DNA of 64,000 bases, from positions 1 to 64,000 of the forward strand of contig RXIW01000003.1 in NCBI GenBank assembly GCA_003989065.1. The letters run 5' to 3'. Source of the DNA: Candidatus Competibacteraceae bacterium. GTDB lineage: Bacteria > Pseudomonadota > Gammaproteobacteria > Competibacterales > Competibacteraceae. Each line of letters starts with the position of its first letter. The first letter of the stretch is position 1. Below the pieces are notes generated by a model. It saw only the letters and a list, made by a program, of their open reading frames with translations, searched no databases and was not told the origin of the DNA. Made by a program: the position numbers and the translations under genes. This document shows, piece by piece, positions 35,127 to 45,121 of this stretch.

Positions 35127-36206
35127 TTGAACAACCGTTACTGGAGCCCGGTGGTCCACCGGCTGACGCCCTATGTGCCGGGCGAACAACCGAAACTCGC
35201 CAATCTGGTTAAGCTCAACACCAACGAGAACCCCTACGGTCCCTCGCCACGGGTACTGGAAGCGATCCAGGCCGAATTGTCCGACGCTCTGCGCCTGTAC
35301 CCCGATCCAAACGCCGATCGGCTCAAGCATGCCATCGCCGACTATTACGGCATCACTCCGGCCCAGGTCTTCACCGGCAACGGCTCGGATGAGGTGCTGG
35401 CGCATCTCTTCCATGGGTTGTTCCAACACCCAGCGCCGCTGCTGTTCCCCGACATCACCTACAGCTTTTATCCAGTCTACTGCGGCCTGTACGGTATCGA
35501 CTACGAAACCGTGCCGCTGGCTGCCGATTTCAGTCTGCGTGTCGCCGACTATCTGCGCCCCAACGGCGGCATCATCTTCGCCAACCCAAACGCGCCGACC
35601 GGCTGCCTGTTGCCGCTGACCGACATCGACTGGCTGCTGCAACGCAATCGGGATTCGGTAATCGCCATCGACGAAGCCTATATCGACTTCGGCGGCGACA
35701 GCGCGATCACCCTGGTCAACCGCTATCCCAATCTGCTGGTCACCCAGACCCTGTCCAAGTCGCGGTCCCTGGCGGGTCTGCGGGTCGGCCTGGCAGTGGG
35801 CCATCCCCAGCTGATCGAAGCCCTGGAGCGGATCAAGAACAGTTTCAACTCCTATCCGCTCGACCGGTTGGCCATCGCCGGAGCGGTGGCGGCCTTTGCC
35901 GACCGGGCCTATTTCGAACGGACCTGCCAGGCGGTGATCGCCAGCCGCGCCGAGCTGGTTACGGCGCTGACCGTGCTGGGATTCGAGGTCCTGCCCTCGG
36001 CAGCCAACTTCGTCTTCGCCCGTCATCGCCACCGCGACGCCGCCGCCCTGGCCACCGCTCTGCGCCAACGCAGCGTGATCGTCCGCCACTTCCGCCAACC
36101 GCGCATCGAGCAATTTCTGCGCATCACTGTCGGTGCACCGGAACAGAACGCTGCACTCATCGCTGCGCTCGGCCAGATTCTGGCGGAAAATCCACCATGC
36201 AACTGA
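35127..36206 (+). CDS. hisC: Histidinol-phosphate aminotransferase
   Basis: HisC makes histidinol phosphate from imidazole acetol phosphate with PLP. The 359-residue class I/II aminotransferase has [47 protein letters not shown] and the PLP lysine in [18 protein letters not shown] start at 35127 follows AGAGGA; no better start is in frame nearby. Its end overlaps the next gene by 10 bases. Confidence 0.95.
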   Translation: MNNRYWSPVVHRLTPYVPGEQPKLANLVKLNTNENPYGPSPRVLEAIQAELSDALRLYPDPNADRLKHAIADYYGITPAQVFTGNGSDEVLAHLFHGLFQHPAPLLFPDITYSFYPVYCGLYGIDYETVPLAADFSLRVADYLRPNGGIIFANPNAPTGCLLPLTDIDWLLQRNRDSVIAIDEAYIDFGGDSAITLVNRYPNLLVTQTLSKSRSLAGLRVGLAVGHPQLIEALERIKNSFNSYPLDRLAIAGAVAAFADRAYFERTCQAVIASRAELVTALTVLGFEVLPSAANFVFARHRHRDAAALATALRQRSVIVRHFRQPRIEQFLRITVGAPEQNAALIAALGQILAENPPCN

Positions 36207-36955
36207 ACGAACTGGTCGCCTATACCGATCGCCTGCTGGGCGTGGCGAACTTCAACGACTATTGCCCGAACGGTCTCCAGGTGCAGGGGCGGCCGGAAGT
36301 CACGACGCTGGTCGGTGGCGTCACCGCCTGCCAATCCCTGCTGGATGCGGCCATCGCCCAGCAGGCGGACGCCGTGCTGGTCCATCACGGCTATTTCTGG
36401 AAAGGCGAAAACCCGTGCATCACCGGGATGAAACGCCGCCGACTCGCCACCCTGCTCCGCCACGACCTCAGCCTGCTGGCCTATCACCTGCCGCTGGACG
36501 CCCACCCAGAACTGGGCAACAACGTACAACTGGCGCGGGTGCTCGACCTGACCGTCACCGGCATCACCGGCGGCCATGGCCGCAGTCCGGGACTGGTGAT
36601 GCTGAGCGAGCCGACCGTGCCGCTGCGCGGAGAAGAATTCGCCGCCCGCCTCGCCGCCCGCCTCGACCGGGAACCGCTGTACATTGCCGGCGGCGACCCG
36701 GCGATCCACCGGCTGGCCTGGTGCACCGGCGGTGGGCAATCCTTCATCGAAACCGCTCTCGATGCCGGCGCGGACGCCTTCCTCACCGGCGAAGCCTCGG
36801 AGCAGACCGTGCATTTCGCCCGGGAAAACGGCCTTCATTTCTTCGCTGCCGGCCATCACGCCACCGAACGTTATGGCGTGCAGGCACTGGGTGCGCACTT
36901 GGCCGAACGCTTCGGGTTGCGATTCATCTTCATCGATATCGACAACCCTGTCTGA
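36197..36955 (+). CDS. Nif3-like dinuclear metal centre protein (YbgI family)
   Basis: The 252-residue protein belongs to the Nif3/YbgI family of ring-shaped hexamers with a two-metal site of unknown biochemical function, sometimes labelled GTP cyclohydrolase I type 2. Metal ligands are visible in VLVHHGYFW (His pair), [12 protein letters not shown] and [13 protein letters not shown]. It begins [28 protein letters not shown], a near-perfect family start. It overlaps hisC by 10 bases. In many gammaproteobacteria this gene sits close to petABC, as here. Confidence 0.92.
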   Translation: MQLNELVAYTDRLLGVANFNDYCPNGLQVQGRPEVTTLVGGVTACQSLLDAAIAQQADAVLVHHGYFWKGENPCITGMKRRRLATLLRHDLSLLAYHLPLDAHPELGNNVQLARVLDLTVTGITGGHGRSPGLVMLSEPTVPLRGEEFAARLAARLDREPLYIAGGDPAIHRLAWCTGGGQSFIETALDAGADAFLTGEASEQTVHFARENGLHFFAAGHHATERYGVQALGAHLAERFGLRFIFIDIDNPV

Positions 36956-37292
36956 GCCGGATCGCCCCCCGGCCACGCCGAGTTTCCGCATTGCATCCGC
37001 CGGGTCGGTCCACGTTGAAACAGCCTGCATCTCCGGCGACGCCGCGCTTTGGGCGACAAGCACATAGACCCTAATACCCAGCTTAAGGTATAGTTTTGCC
37101 GCACCGTGAAAACCACGGGACGGGGGCTTGTGCCCAGGGAGTTCGCGCGCTGCCCGGCGCGCGCCCCGGAAAGCCGTCGGTTTCGGCCAGACGACAATTT
37201 CCACGCTGGGTCCGGCGAACGCCAAGACCGTGCAGACCGTGCGAGTTACCAACCCCTCTACATCAACATATAAATCAAATAGGAGACTGCGT
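36956..37292 (+). promoter_or_regulatory. Intergenic region and probable petA promoter
   Basis: These 337 bases hold no convincing gene. A -10-like TATAGT (37089-37094) follows an AT-rich stretch, with no good -35 at the usual distance, so an activator may be needed. The leader between it and petA is about 190 bases long, contains GC-rich self-complementary segments around 37120-37165 and ends in the SD AGGAGA. No riboswitch class is recognised. Confidence 0.35.
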
Positions 37293-37892
37293 ATGAGTAC
37301 GGTAGATGACGTCGATCTCGGCCGACGCCGCTTTCTGACCGCTACAGCTACCGTGGTCGGCGGCGTAGGCGTGGCGTTCGTCGCCGTTCCATTCTTGAAA
37401 TCCTGGTCGCCCAGCGAGCGCGCCCAGGCCGCCGGTGCGCCGGTGGAAGCGGATGTCAGCAAGCTGGAAGAAGGCGCCATGATGACCATCGAGTGGCGTG
37501 GTAAACCGGTCTGGCTGCTGAAACGCACTCACAAGATGCTGGACGACCTGCCCGGCCTCAAGGATCAGCTGCTCGATCCCAACTCCGAGACGGCGAGCCA
37601 GCAACCCAAATACGCCCAGAACCTCTATCGCTCGATCAAACCCGAGTTGCTGGTGCTGGTCGGCATTTGTACTCATCTCGGCTGCTCGCCCACGTTCCGC
37701 CCCGACATCGCGCCCGCCGATCTGGGTCCGGCCTGGAAGGGAGGTTACTTCTGCCCATGCCACGGCTCCCGCTTCGACTTGGCCGGCCGCGTCTACAAGG
37801 GCGTGCCCGCGCCGAAGAACCTGGAGGTTCCCCCCTACCGGTTCCAAAGCGACTCGCGGGTATTGATCGGCGTTAATCCGGAGGCTGCATAA
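37293..37892 (+). CDS. petA: Ubiquinol-cytochrome c reductase iron-sulfur subunit (Rieske)
   Basis: This is the Rieske [2Fe-2S] subunit of cytochrome bc1. The 199-residue protein has a twin-arginine-type leader, [18 protein letters not shown], whose helix also anchors it, and cluster motifs CTHLGC and [22 protein letters not shown] lies 7 bases before the ATG at 37293, so longer readings are excluded. It shares one base with petB (TAATG). Confidence 0.97.
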   Translation: MSTVDDVDLGRRRFLTATATVVGGVGVAFVAVPFLKSWSPSERAQAAGAPVEADVSKLEEGAMMTIEWRGKPVWLLKRTHKMLDDLPGLKDQLLDPNSETASQQPKYAQNLYRSIKPELLVLVGICTHLGCSPTFRPDIAPADLGPAWKGGYFCPCHGSRFDLAGRVYKGVPAPKNLEVPPYRFQSDSRVLIGVNPEAA

Positions 37893-39136
37893 TGGCTAAC
37901 ACACAAGGCACGACCGGTCTGGTCGGCTGGATTGACGAGCGCTTCCCGCTGACCAAGATGATGCGGGAACATTTGACCGAGTACTACGCGCCCAAGAATT
38001 TCAATTTCTGGTACTACTTCGGCTCGCTGGCGCTCCTGGTGCTGGTCAATCAGATCCTGACCGGCATCTGGCTGACCATGAACTACAAGCCCTCCGCCAC
38101 GGAAGCCTTCGCGTCAGTCGAATACATCATGCGCGATGTGGACTGGGGCTGGCTGCTGCGCTACATGCACTCCACCGGCGCTTCGGCCTTTTTCATCGTC
38201 GTCTATCTGCACATGTTCCGCGCCTTGATCTACGGTTCCTACAAGAAACCGCGCGAGCTGGTGTGGATCTTCGGCATGCTGCTCTTCCTGTGTCTGATGG
38301 CCGAAGCCTTCATGGGTTATCTATTGCCCTGGGGCCAGATGTCCTACTGGGGCGCGCAGGTGATCATCAACCTGTTCAGCGCTATTCCGGTGGTGGGTCC
38401 GGACCTGTCGGTGTGGATTCGCGGCGACTTCGTGGTGTCCGACGCCACCCTGAACCGCTTCTTCTCGCTGCATGTCATCGCGGTGCCGCTGGTTCTGCTG
38501 GCGCTGGTGGTCGCACACATCATCGCCCTGCATGAAGTCGGCTCCAACAATCCCGATGGCGTGGAAATCAAGAAGGTCAAAGGCCCGGATGGCAAGCCGC
38601 TGGACGGCATTCCCTTCCATCCCTACTACACCGTCAAGGATCTGGTCGGGGTTATGGCCTTCCTGATTTTCTTCGCGGCGGTGATCTTCTTCATGCCAGA
38701 GATGGGCGGCTATTTCCTGGAACATCCCAACTTCGATCCGGCTGATCCGCTCAAGACCCCGCCGCACATCGCGCCAGTTTGGTACTTCACGCCTTTCTAC
38801 GCCATCCTGCGGGCGGTGCCGTCGTTTGCTGGAACTCAGGTCTGGGGTGTGCTGGCCATGGGCGGGGCGATCGTGTTGCTGTTCTTCCTGCCGTGGTTGG
38901 ACCGCAGTCCGGTCAAGTCGATCCGCCATCGCGGCTTTGCCTTCAAGTTGGTCCTGGCGGCGTTTGTGATCGCGTTCCTGATTCTGGGCTACTTGGGCGC
39001 GCTGCCAACCACGCCGGAGCGCACCACCCTGGCGCAGGTCTGCTCCGTCGTTTACTTCGCGTTCTTCTTCCTGCTGCCGATCCTGCCGGCCATCGAAAAG
39101 ACCAAGCCGGTACCGGAAAGGGTGACTGAAAAATGA
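37892..39136 (+). CDS. petB: Cytochrome b of the bc1 complex
   Basis: Cytochrome b carries the two haems and quinone sites of the bc1 complex. The 414-residue protein has eight or so membrane helices. Haem ligands lie in RYMHSTGASAFFIVVYLHMFR and in LHVIAVPLVLLALVVAHIIALHEVG; the Qo-site PEWY-equivalent reads APVWYFTPFYAILR, where PVWY replaces PEWY, and the mobile WGAQVIINLFSAIPVVG is present. It overlaps petC by 4 bases (ATGA). Confidence 0.97.
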   Translation: MANTQGTTGLVGWIDERFPLTKMMREHLTEYYAPKNFNFWYYFGSLALLVLVNQILTGIWLTMNYKPSATEAFASVEYIMRDVDWGWLLRYMHSTGASAFFIVVYLHMFRALIYGSYKKPRELVWIFGMLLFLCLMAEAFMGYLLPWGQMSYWGAQVIINLFSAIPVVGPDLSVWIRGDFVVSDATLNRFFSLHVIAVPLVLLALVVAHIIALHEVGSNNPDGVEIKKVKGPDGKPLDGIPFHPYYTVKDLVGVMAFLIFFAAVIFFMPEMGGYFLEHPNFDPADPLKTPPHIAPVWYFTPFYAILRAVPSFAGTQVWGVLAMGGAIVLLFFLPWLDRSPVKSIRHRGFAFKLVLAAFVIAFLILGYLGALPTTPERTTLAQVCSVVYFAFFFLLPILPAIEKTKPVPERVTEK

Positions 39137-39876
39137 AAAGAATCATCTTCGCAGTCATGTTCCTGGCCCTGCCGTGCCTGAGCTTCGGGGCCGGCGGAGA
39201 GGGCTATCCGCTCAAGTCGGCACCGATCGACCCCCACGACAAGGCATCGCTGCAACGGGGGGCCAAGCTGTTCGTCAACTACTGCATGGGTTGCCACTCG
39301 CTCGAGCACCAGCGCTACAATCGCATGGGCCGCGACATCGGTCTGACCGATGAACAGGTCAAGGAAAACCTGATCTTCACCGGGGCCAAGGTCGGCGACA
39401 CCATGAAAAACGCCATGCCCAAGGCCGACGCCAAGCGCTGGTTCGGCGTCACCCCGCCCGACCTAACCCTGATCGCCCGGTCACGCGGCGTGGACTACCT
39501 CTACACCTACCTGCAAACCTTCTACCAGGATCCGAGCCGACCGTTCGGGGTCAACAACGCGGTGTTCCCCAACGCGGGAATGCCGCATGTGCTCTGGCAG
39601 TTGCAAGGCATGCAGAAGCCCATCTACGAGGTCCACAAGGACGCCTCCGGTCATGAGACCAAGGTCCTCAAGGACTTCGAACTGGTGCAACCGGGTAGCA
39701 TGAGCCCACCGGAGTTCAAGGAAGCGATGGCCGATCTGACCAACTTCCTGGCCTACGCCGGCGAGCCGATCAAGCTGGAACGGCAGAAGATCGGCATCTG
39801 GGTACTGCTGTTCCTGGTCCTGGCCTTCGGGGTGTTCTATCTGCTGAAGAAAGAATACTGGAAGGACGTGCACTGA
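39133..39876 (+). CDS. petC: Cytochrome c1 of the bc1 complex
   Basis: Cytochrome c1 passes electrons from the Rieske protein to cytochrome c. The 247-residue protein has a Sec signal peptide (KRIIFAVMFLALPCLSFGAG), the haem c site CMGCHSLEHQRYNRMG (C51, C54, H55), a distal Met region and a C-terminal membrane anchor (IGIWVLLFLVLAFGVFYLLKK). It ends the petABC operon. Confidence 0.97.
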   Translation: MKRIIFAVMFLALPCLSFGAGGEGYPLKSAPIDPHDKASLQRGAKLFVNYCMGCHSLEHQRYNRMGRDIGLTDEQVKENLIFTGAKVGDTMKNAMPKADAKRWFGVTPPDLTLIARSRGVDYLYTYLQTFYQDPSRPFGVNNAVFPNAGMPHVLWQLQGMQKPIYEVHKDASGHETKVLKDFELVQPGSMSPPEFKEAMADLTNFLAYAGEPIKLERQKIGIWVLLFLVLAFGVFYLLKKEYWKDVH

Positions 39877-39988
39877 CCGAACAAGGATTGGCAGGCAGGC
39901 GGCGGAGCCGCGGAGCCCATGTGCGTCCAACAGCTTCCGCGGCCTTGCTTGGCCAATCCGATCATTTCAAATTTTCGACAGATCGATC

Positions 39989-40393
39989 ATGACACCAACT
40001 CGGCCCTATCTGATCCGCGCCCTTTATGAGTGGATTGAAGACAATGCCTTGACCCCTCATATCCTGGTCAATGCGGAATTACCGGGGGTAGAAGTCCCCA
40101 AGCAACATGTCCGCCAGGGCCAGATCGTGCTCAACATCAATTCAACAGCCGTGCGCGACCTGCGTCTCGGCAACGAGTGGGTCGAATTCAACGCCCGCTT
40201 CGGCGGCATCGCCCGCACCGTCCGGATTCCCGTAGCTGCCGTGCTGGCAATCTACGCCCGCGAGAATGGCCAGGGCATGGCCTTCGGCGAAGAAAAAAGC
40301 AACGACGATCCACCGCCGACGGAACCGCCGGATTCACCGCAGCCTGACAAACCCACCACTCGCAACAAGCCGGTTCTGAAGATCGTCAAGTAA
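39989..40393 (+). CDS. sspB: ClpXP protease specificity-enhancing factor SspB
   Basis: SspB binds ssrA-tagged proteins and delivers them to ClpXP. The 134-residue protein has the substrate-binding domain (YLIRALYEWIEDNALTPHILVNAELPGVEVP and GQIVLNINSTAVRDLRLGNEW), an acidic/proline-rich linker, and the C-terminal ClpX-binding tail KPVLKIVK, equivalent to the RPALRVVK tail of E. coli. The sspA gene that normally precedes it after petC is absent; the 112-base gap contains only a hairpin. Confidence 0.93.
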   Translation: MTPTRPYLIRALYEWIEDNALTPHILVNAELPGVEVPKQHVRQGQIVLNINSTAVRDLRLGNEWVEFNARFGGIARTVRIPVAAVLAIYARENGQGMAFGEEKSNDDPPPTEPPDSPQPDKPTTRNKPVLKIVK

Positions 40394-40412
40394 CCGCAGC
40401 ACCGCGTCACCG

Positions 40413-40993
40413 TCAATGGATGTACTCGAAAATAGTGACGACCTGACGCACGCCGCCGACCTGACTCGCGACCCTGGTGGCGGCATCGGCCTCGGCAGGC
40501 CGCACCAACCCCATCAGATAGACCACGCCCTGCGAAGTGACCACTGTGACCCTGCTCGGGTCGAAATCCGGAATGTTGGTGATCGAGAACAGCGCCGCCT
40601 TGACCTTGGTGGTCAGCACGCCATCATTGCCCTGGGCGGACAGCGAGCGCGGCGGACCGACCACCAGTTCGTTATAGACCTCCCGCACCGGCGGCTCGAC
40701 GCTGCGGGTGATCTGTTCGGCCTGGAGTCGGACCTGCGGGGACGTCACCTCGCCTGTCAGCAGCACCGCGCCGTTGTAGCAGGTCGTACTGATCAGGTTG
40801 CCGGGCGGCAACTGCCGGTTGAGCAGATCGTAGACCTTGAGTTCAATGGTCTGATCGTCCACGACGGTGCCGGTGGTGCGGCGATCATGCGCCACGCCGA
40901 TACCGGTCGCAGCCCCCGTCACCAAGATACCCGCACAGCCGGTCAGCCCGACCGTGGATAAAACGACGATGCCCGCCAAGCGTATCCATGACA

Positions 40994-40994
<1 letters not shown>
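40413..40994 (-). CDS. dolP: BON-domain outer-membrane lipoprotein DolP
   Basis: DolP (YraP) is a lipoprotein with two BON domains that supports outer-membrane integrity and BAM function. The 193-residue protein has a lipoprotein signal with lipobox LTGC, then BON repeats marked by STTCYNGAVLLTGEV and VVTSQGVVYLMGLV. The ATG at 40994 overlaps the diaA stop by one base (TGATG); a GTG just before it is possible. diaA-dolP is the conserved gene pair. It converges on sspB with a 19-base gap. Confidence 0.92.
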
Positions 40995-41902
<908 letters not shown>

Positions 41903-44134
41903 ATGACCGAATCCATGGCCGCCACCGATGGCACCGAACGCATACCGCTGAAAATCTTCACCGAGAAAGCGTACCTGGACTATTCCATGTACGTCATCCT
42001 CGACCGGGCGCTACCGCATATCGGCGATGGGCTGAAGCCGGTGCAACGCCGTATTATCTACGCCATGTCCGAACTGGGCCTGAACGCCGGCGCCAAGCAC
42101 AAGAAATCCGCTCGCACCATCGGCGACGTGCTCGGCAAATACCATCCGCATGGCGACCTGGCCTGCTACGAAGCCATGGTATTGATGGCCCAGCCGTTTT
42201 CCTACCGCTACCCGCTGGTCGACGGCCAGGGTAATTGGGGATCGCCGGACGATCCGAAATCCTTCGCCGCCATGCGCTACACCGAAGCGCGGCTGTCGCC
42301 CTTTGCCCAGGCGTTGTTGGCGGAACTCGGTCAGGGCACGGTCGACTGGACACCGAATTTCGACGGCACCCTGGAAGAGCCCGCCCTGCTGCCAGCTCGG
42401 CTACCGCATGTCCTGTTGAACGGCGCGACCGGCATCGCGGTCGGCATGGCCACCGACATTCCGCCGCACAATCTCGGCGAAGTCGCGGCGGCCTGCGTTC
42501 ACCTGCTCGAACACCCCGACTGCGAGATCGACGATCTCTATCAGCGAATACCGGCGCCCGATTTCCCCGGCGGCGCGGAAATCATCACCCCGCGCGAAGA
42601 GCTGCGGAAACTGTATCAGACCGGCAATGGCGCGGTGCGCATGCGCGCCCGCTTCGAACGGGAAAACGGCGATGTCGTGATCACTGCCTTGCCACACCAG
42701 ACCTCCGGCGCTCGGATCATGGAGCAGATCGCCGCCCAGATGCGCGACAAGAAGCTGCCGATGGTCGAGGATCTGCGCGACGAATCCGATCATGAAAACC
42801 CGACCCGGCTGGTGCTGGCGCTGCGTTCGAACCGGGTGGATGCCGATCTGGTGATGGATCACCTGTTCGCCACCACCGACTTGGAAAAAAGCTGCCGGGT
42901 CAATCTGAATATGATCGGCCTGGACGGTCGGCCACAGGTCAAGAATCTCAAGCAGATCCTGGAAGAATGGCTGCGCTATCGAATCGCCACGGTGCGCCGT
43001 CGGCTGGAATTCCGCCTTCATCAGGTCGAACAGCGCCTGCATATCCTCGATGGCCTGTTGATCGCCTTCCTGAACCTGGACGAGGTGATCCGCATCCTGC
43101 GCACCGAGGACAAACCCAAACCGGCGCTGATCGCCCGCTTTCAGCTGTCCGACGCACAAACCGAGGCGATCCTGGAAACCAAGCTGCGCCATCTGGCCCG
43201 CCTGGAAGAAATGAAACTGCGCGGCGAGCAAGACGAACTGCGCCAGGAGCAACAGCGCCTACAACAGTTGCTCGGCTCCGAAAAGCGACTGAAATCGCTG
43301 ATCCAAAAAGAAATCCAGGACGACGCCAAGCGTTATGCCGATCCGCGCCGCTGCGTCCTGGTCGAACGGCGACCGGCGCAGGCACTGGATGAAACCAGTC
43401 TAGCACCCAGCGAGCCGATGGTCGTGGTGCTGTCGCAAAAGGGCTGGGTGCGGGCAGCCAAGGGGCGCGAGATCGATGCCACGGCCCTGAACTACAAATC
43501 CGGCGACGCCTACCTGGCGCAGGCCCAGGGTCGCAGCAATCAATCCGCCGTCTTTCTGGACAGTACCGGCCGGGTCTACACCCTGCCAGTGGCGGGACTG
43601 GCTTCGGCCCGTGGCTATGGCGAGCCGCTCACCGGTAAGCTCAGCCCTCCGGATGGCGCCAGCTTCATCAACGTGCTGATGAGTAATCCCGAGGATCTCT
43701 ATTTATTGGCAACCGACGCCGGCTACGGCTTCGTCTGCGCCTTCGACGACATGCTCAGCCGCAACAAGGCCGGCAAGCTGATGCTGACCGTACCCGACGG
43801 CGCACGCATCCTGCCTCCCCTGCCCATCGCGGCGCTGGACACCGACCGGCTGGCTGCCGTCAGCAGCGATGGACGGCTGTTGCTGTTCCCTGTCCAGGAT
43901 CTGCCCCGGTTGGCCAAAGGCAAGGGCAACAAGATCATCGACCTGCCCAACGACGAACGACTGGTGACGCTGGCTCTGCTGCCGCCGATGCGAAATCTGA
44001 TCCTGACCGCCGGCAAGCGCGACTTGAAACTGAAACCGGCCGATCTGGAGGGTTACACCGGCGAGCGTGGGCGGCGCGGCAAACCACTGCCGCGCGGCTT
44101 TCAACGAGTAGAGCGGATGACCGTGGCCGAGTGA
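41903..44134 (+). CDS. parC: DNA topoisomerase IV subunit A
   Basis: ParC is the cleavage-rejoining subunit of topoisomerase IV, which decatenates daughter chromosomes. The 743-residue protein (E. coli 752) has [18 protein letters not shown], the quinolone region [14 protein letters not shown], the catalytic Tyr in [14 protein letters not shown], a coiled coil and C-terminal beta-propeller blades. Propeller-type length and lack of a GyrA box support ParC over GyrA. I chose the ATG at 41903; parE is not adjacent. The last 34 bases overlap msrQ on the other strand. Confidence 0.95.
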   Translation: MTESMAATDGTERIPLKIFTEKAYLDYSMYVILDRALPHIGDGLKPVQRRIIYAMSELGLNAGAKHKKSARTIGDVLGKYHPHGDLACYEAMVLMAQPFSYRYPLVDGQGNWGSPDDPKSFAAMRYTEARLSPFAQALLAELGQGTVDWTPNFDGTLEEPALLPARLPHVLLNGATGIAVGMATDIPPHNLGEVAAACVHLLEHPDCEIDDLYQRIPAPDFPGGAEIITPREELRKLYQTGNGAVRMRARFERENGDVVITALPHQTSGARIMEQIAAQMRDKKLPMVEDLRDESDHENPTRLVLALRSNRVDADLVMDHLFATTDLEKSCRVNLNMIGLDGRPQVKNLKQILEEWLRYRIATVRRRLEFRLHQVEQRLHILDGLLIAFLNLDEVIRILRTEDKPKPALIARFQLSDAQTEAILETKLRHLARLEEMKLRGEQDELRQEQQRLQQLLGSEKRLKSLIQKEIQDDAKRYADPRRCVLVERRPAQALDETSLAPSEPMVVVLSQKGWVRAAKGREIDATALNYKSGDAYLAQAQGRSNQSAVFLDSTGRVYTLPVAGLASARGYGEPLTGKLSPPDGASFINVLMSNPEDLYLLATDAGYGFVCAFDDMLSRNKAGKLMLTVPDGARILPPLPIAALDTDRLAAVSSDGRLLLFPVQDLPRLAKGKGNKIIDLPNDERLVTLALLPPMRNLILTAGKRDLKLKPADLEGYTGERGRRGKPLPRGFQRVERMTVAE

Positions 44135-44730
44135 CCGCGCCCGCGCCACCACCACAACCGATAACCCAGCAACACCGACAACAGGCCGCCATATAACAGC
44201 GGCTCGCGGAGGTCGGCTTTGACCAGCCAGGCGTAGTGCAGCACGCCCAGTACTGCGATGAGATAAACCAGCCGGTGCAGGCGCTGCCAGTTCCGTCCCA
44301 GCCGCTTCATCATCCCGTTGGTGGAAGTGACCGCCAGCGGGATCAGCAGCAGGAATGCCGTGAAACCGACCGTGATGTAAGGCCGTTTGGCGACATCGGC
44401 AACGATGGCTTGCCAGTCGAAAAACTGGTCGAAAACCAGGTAGACAGCGAAGTGCAGACCCACATAGAAGAAGGCGAACAGGCCCAACATCCGCCGAAAG
44501 CGCTGCAATCGGTTCCAACCGCTCAACCGTCGCAGCGGCGTCACCGCCAGCGTCAACAGCAGGAAACGCAGACTCCAGTCACCGGTGCGATGACTGAGCG
44601 TTTCGACCGGATTCACGCCCAGCTGTCCTTGCCAAGTCAGCCATAGCAACCAGGCCAACGGCAACAGGCAGGCGACGAACACCAGGGGTTTGACGACCAG
44701 GGAAAACCAGCGATCTATCTGTAGAGCCAT
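44101..44730 (-). CDS. msrQ: Haem-binding membrane protein MsrQ (YedZ family)
   Basis: MsrQ is a b-type haem quinol oxidase subunit that feeds electrons to the periplasmic methionine sulfoxide reductase MsrP. The protein (209 residues from the ATG at 44730; another start at 44745) has six membrane helices with conserved His in [29 protein letters not shown] and [17 protein letters not shown]. No msrP gene is next to it, though the two are normally an operon. Its 3' end overlaps parC by 34 bases tail to tail. It starts 43 bases after the terminator of the second sRNA. Confidence 0.92.
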   Translation of the reverse strand: MALQIDRWFSLVVKPLVFVACLLPLAWLLWLTWQGQLGVNPVETLSHRTGDWSLRFLLLTLAVTPLRRLSGWNRLQRFRRMLGLFAFFYVGLHFAVYLVFDQFFDWQAIVADVAKRPYITVGFTAFLLLIPLAVTSTNGMMKRLGRNWQRLHRLVYLIAVLGVLHYAWLVKADLREPLLYGGLLSVLLGYRLWWWRGRGHSATVIRSTR

Positions 44731-44772
44731 GACAAGACATGACAACAGGCCGTCGGAGCGGTTCAGTGACGC

Positions 44773-44798
44773 AAAAAAGCCGGAACATGCGCTCCGGC
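44773..44798 (-). terminator. Terminator of the second (downstream) small RNA
   Basis: GCCGGA (44779-44784) and TCCGGC (44793-44798) form the stem with an 8-base loop; minus-strand reading continues into TTTTTT (44778-44773). Confidence 0.85.
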
Positions 44799-44848
44799 TA
44801 AAGAACCACCAAAGGAAGGTGTGGAGAAGAACAACATCTTAACGATGT
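44773..44848 (-). ncRNA. Small RNA, second copy of a tandem sibling pair (about 76 nt)
   Basis: This unit reads, on the minus strand, from about 44848: a 5-bp stem-loop (ACATC/GATGT, loop GTTAA), a single-stranded CU-rich stretch UUCUUCUCCACACCUUCC, the block UUUGGUGGUU shared with its sibling, then a terminator hairpin and six U. It has no open reading frame of note. Its own sigma-70-like promoter lies just upstream. The CU-rich part can pair with purine-rich ribosome-binding sites; UGGUGGUUC is complementary to 9 bases of the phaC leader (GAACCACCA) and its first 8 to the ppdK leader, and ACCUU matches AAGGU in the ppdK SD region. I do not recognise a named family. Confidence 0.75.
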
Positions 44849-44856
44849 CAGGTATA

Positions 44857-44886
44857 AGTGTAGTGATGATTGTTGCATTGCGTCAA
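44857..44886 (-). promoter_or_regulatory. Promoter of the second small RNA
   Basis: Minus-strand -35 TTGACG (44886-44881), 18-base spacer, -10 TACACT (44862-44857). Transcription is expected to start near 44849. The -35 lies 36 bases beyond the T-run of the upstream sRNA's terminator, so the two units are independent. Confidence 0.7.
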
Positions 44887-44921
44887 GAGTTTTCGGCAGT
44901 GCAATAAAAATTTTTCCGCGC

Positions 44922-44957
44922 AAAAAAATGCCGAGGGGTTCGTGCGAACGCCTCGGC
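44922..44957 (-). terminator. Terminator of the first (upstream) small RNA
   Basis: GCCGAGG (44930-44936) pairs with CCTCGGC (44951-44957), extended by an inner GTTC/GAAC stem, and minus-strand reading continues into A and seven T (44928-44922). Confidence 0.88.
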
Positions 44958-45008
44958 AAAATAACCACCAAAGTGAGGATTGGAGGACAACATTCAAGAG
45001 GAATGTTG
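44922..45008 (-). ncRNA. Small RNA, first copy of a tandem sibling pair (about 87 nt)
   Basis: From about 45008 on the minus strand the RNA begins with a perfect 8-bp stem-loop (CAACATTC/GAATGTTG, loop CTCTT), then an unpaired segment GUCCUCCAAUCCUCAC with an anti-Shine-Dalgarno CCUCC, the shared block UUUGGUGGUU, an A/U-rich linker and a strong terminator. A near-consensus promoter lies directly upstream. The order of parts (5' stem-loop, CU-rich strand, shared block, terminator) is the same in the second copy 75 bases on, while most other bases differ; conservation of structure and the block points to function. UCCUCACUUUGGUGGUU pairs with 14 of 17 bases over the phaC SD. Confidence 0.78.
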
Positions 45009-45014
45009 CAGTGC

Positions 45015-45042
45015 AGTATAAAGCAATGCGGCAGCGCGTCAA
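45015..45042 (-). promoter_or_regulatory. Promoter of the first small RNA
   Basis: Minus-strand -35 TTGACG (45042-45037), 16-base spacer and -10 TATACT (45020-45015), five of six consensus bases in each element. It sits 80 bases downstream of the oxidoreductase stop codon. Confidence 0.78.
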
Positions 45043-45121
45043 GCACTTTATATGGTCATTTCATCGACCGCCAACGCAAACCAGCACAATCGCTCACCCG
45101 TAATTAAATGATTTTGAAACC

